Origin: Parapedobacter deserti
GTDB lineage: Bacteria > Bacteroidota > Bacteroidia > Sphingobacteriales > Sphingobacteriaceae
Assembly: GCF_042646065.1 (NCBI RefSeq)
Contig: NZ_JBHRTA010000037.1
Span: 1-64,000 of the forward strand
Reading direction: 5' to 3'
DNA: 64,000 nt
Positions 63,866-64,000 of the stretch are shown here, piece after piece. The stretch's first letter is position 1. Each line of letters begins with the position of its first letter. The notes beneath the pieces were generated by a model. That model saw only the letters and a list, made by a program, of their open reading frames with translations. It did no database searches and was not told the origin of the DNA. A program made the position numbers and the translations under genes.

Positions 63866-64000
63866 TTATTTATACAACGGATATTCTGCCATCAACGCCT
63901 TTACTTTGTTTTGGATTTTCTCCAGCGTACTGTCGTCGTCGTGTTTAATAAGTGCCACATCGATCATCTCAGCGATTTCCTGCATTTCCTGCTCCTTAAG
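63866..64000 (-). CDS. glyA: Serine hydroxymethyltransferase, C-terminal end (partial)
   Basis: The last 44 codons of a minus-strand gene enter from the right edge. The sequence LKEQEMQEIAEMIDVAL, then IQNKVKALMAEYPLYK and stop, is the typical C-terminal helix of GlyA, which ends in a FPLY/YPLY-type motif. GlyA interconverts serine and glycine and feeds one-carbon metabolism. The catalytic part is outside the window, so the call rests on the tail alone. Confidence 0.7.
   Translation of the reverse strand, partial: LKEQEMQEIAEMIDVALIKHDDDSTLEKIQNKVKALMAEYPLYK

Noticed and set aside
1..64000. Insertion sequences, prophage or CRISPR array
   Set aside because: No transposase, integrase, phage gene, terminal repeats with target duplications, or regularly spaced repeats were seen.

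Overview
The window reads as chromosome of a Bacteroidota bacterium, most likely family Sphingobacteriaceae (Pedobacter/Parapedobacter-like). The grounds are a SusC/SusD pair, SprA of the type IX secretion system, GEVED and CHU_C-type Ig-like surface domains, the conserved order malic enzyme - ruvA - sprA, and promoters of the Bacteroidota form TTTG-N18-21-TAnnTTTG. Genus is an inference. The only RNA gene that can be called with confidence is tRNA-Asp; no insertion sequence, phage or CRISPR array was seen.

Layout. 1-6 kb: the front of a very large secreted surface protein, running off the left edge, preceded on the same strand by a NarL-type response regulator. 6-6.85 kb: a gene-free stretch with a GC-rich, hairpin-rich island and a probable small RNA that has its own promoter and a perfect terminator. 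6.85-24.4 kb: housekeeping and envelope genes (aminopeptidase P, a zinc-protease-like protein, a GH3-family protein, PBP4, malic enzyme, ruvA, sprA, a GNAT-nitrilase fusion). 24.2-46 kb: an MHS transporter with a small membrane partner, then a large accessory glycan-use region. 46-54 kb: msrC, a WD40 protein, hisIE-hisF-hisA-hisH-hisB-hisC without hisG or hisD, RNase Z and a STAS protein. 54-64 kb: purC, phoH, a SAM hydrolase-like gene, an ABC exporter, lpxH, a Gdx-like exporter, prfA, tRNA-Asp, a 2H phosphoesterase, an ECF sigma factor and the end of glyA.

The most interesting part is 26-46 kb. A LacI-type regulator sits upstream of susC-susD, a FAS1 lipoprotein, a sulfatase fused to a beta-propeller, and a Tat-exported beta-helix protein. 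Next come three Tat-exported Gfo/Idh/MocA oxidoreductases around the wreck of a DUF1080-type gene, then a FucP-type sugar importer and NagA-like and NagB-like enzymes. Two perfect palindromes sharing the 14-bp core CGTGTACGTACACG lie in front of two of these units, and three imperfect versions centred on the same CG lie in the lacI-susC gap. I infer one LacI regulon for a sulfated, probably amino-sugar-containing glycan, using periplasmic sugar oxidation as well as classical uptake. The substrate cannot be read from the sequence.

The surface protein at the left edge has the domain style of T9SS cargo, so it and SprA probably work in the same export route.
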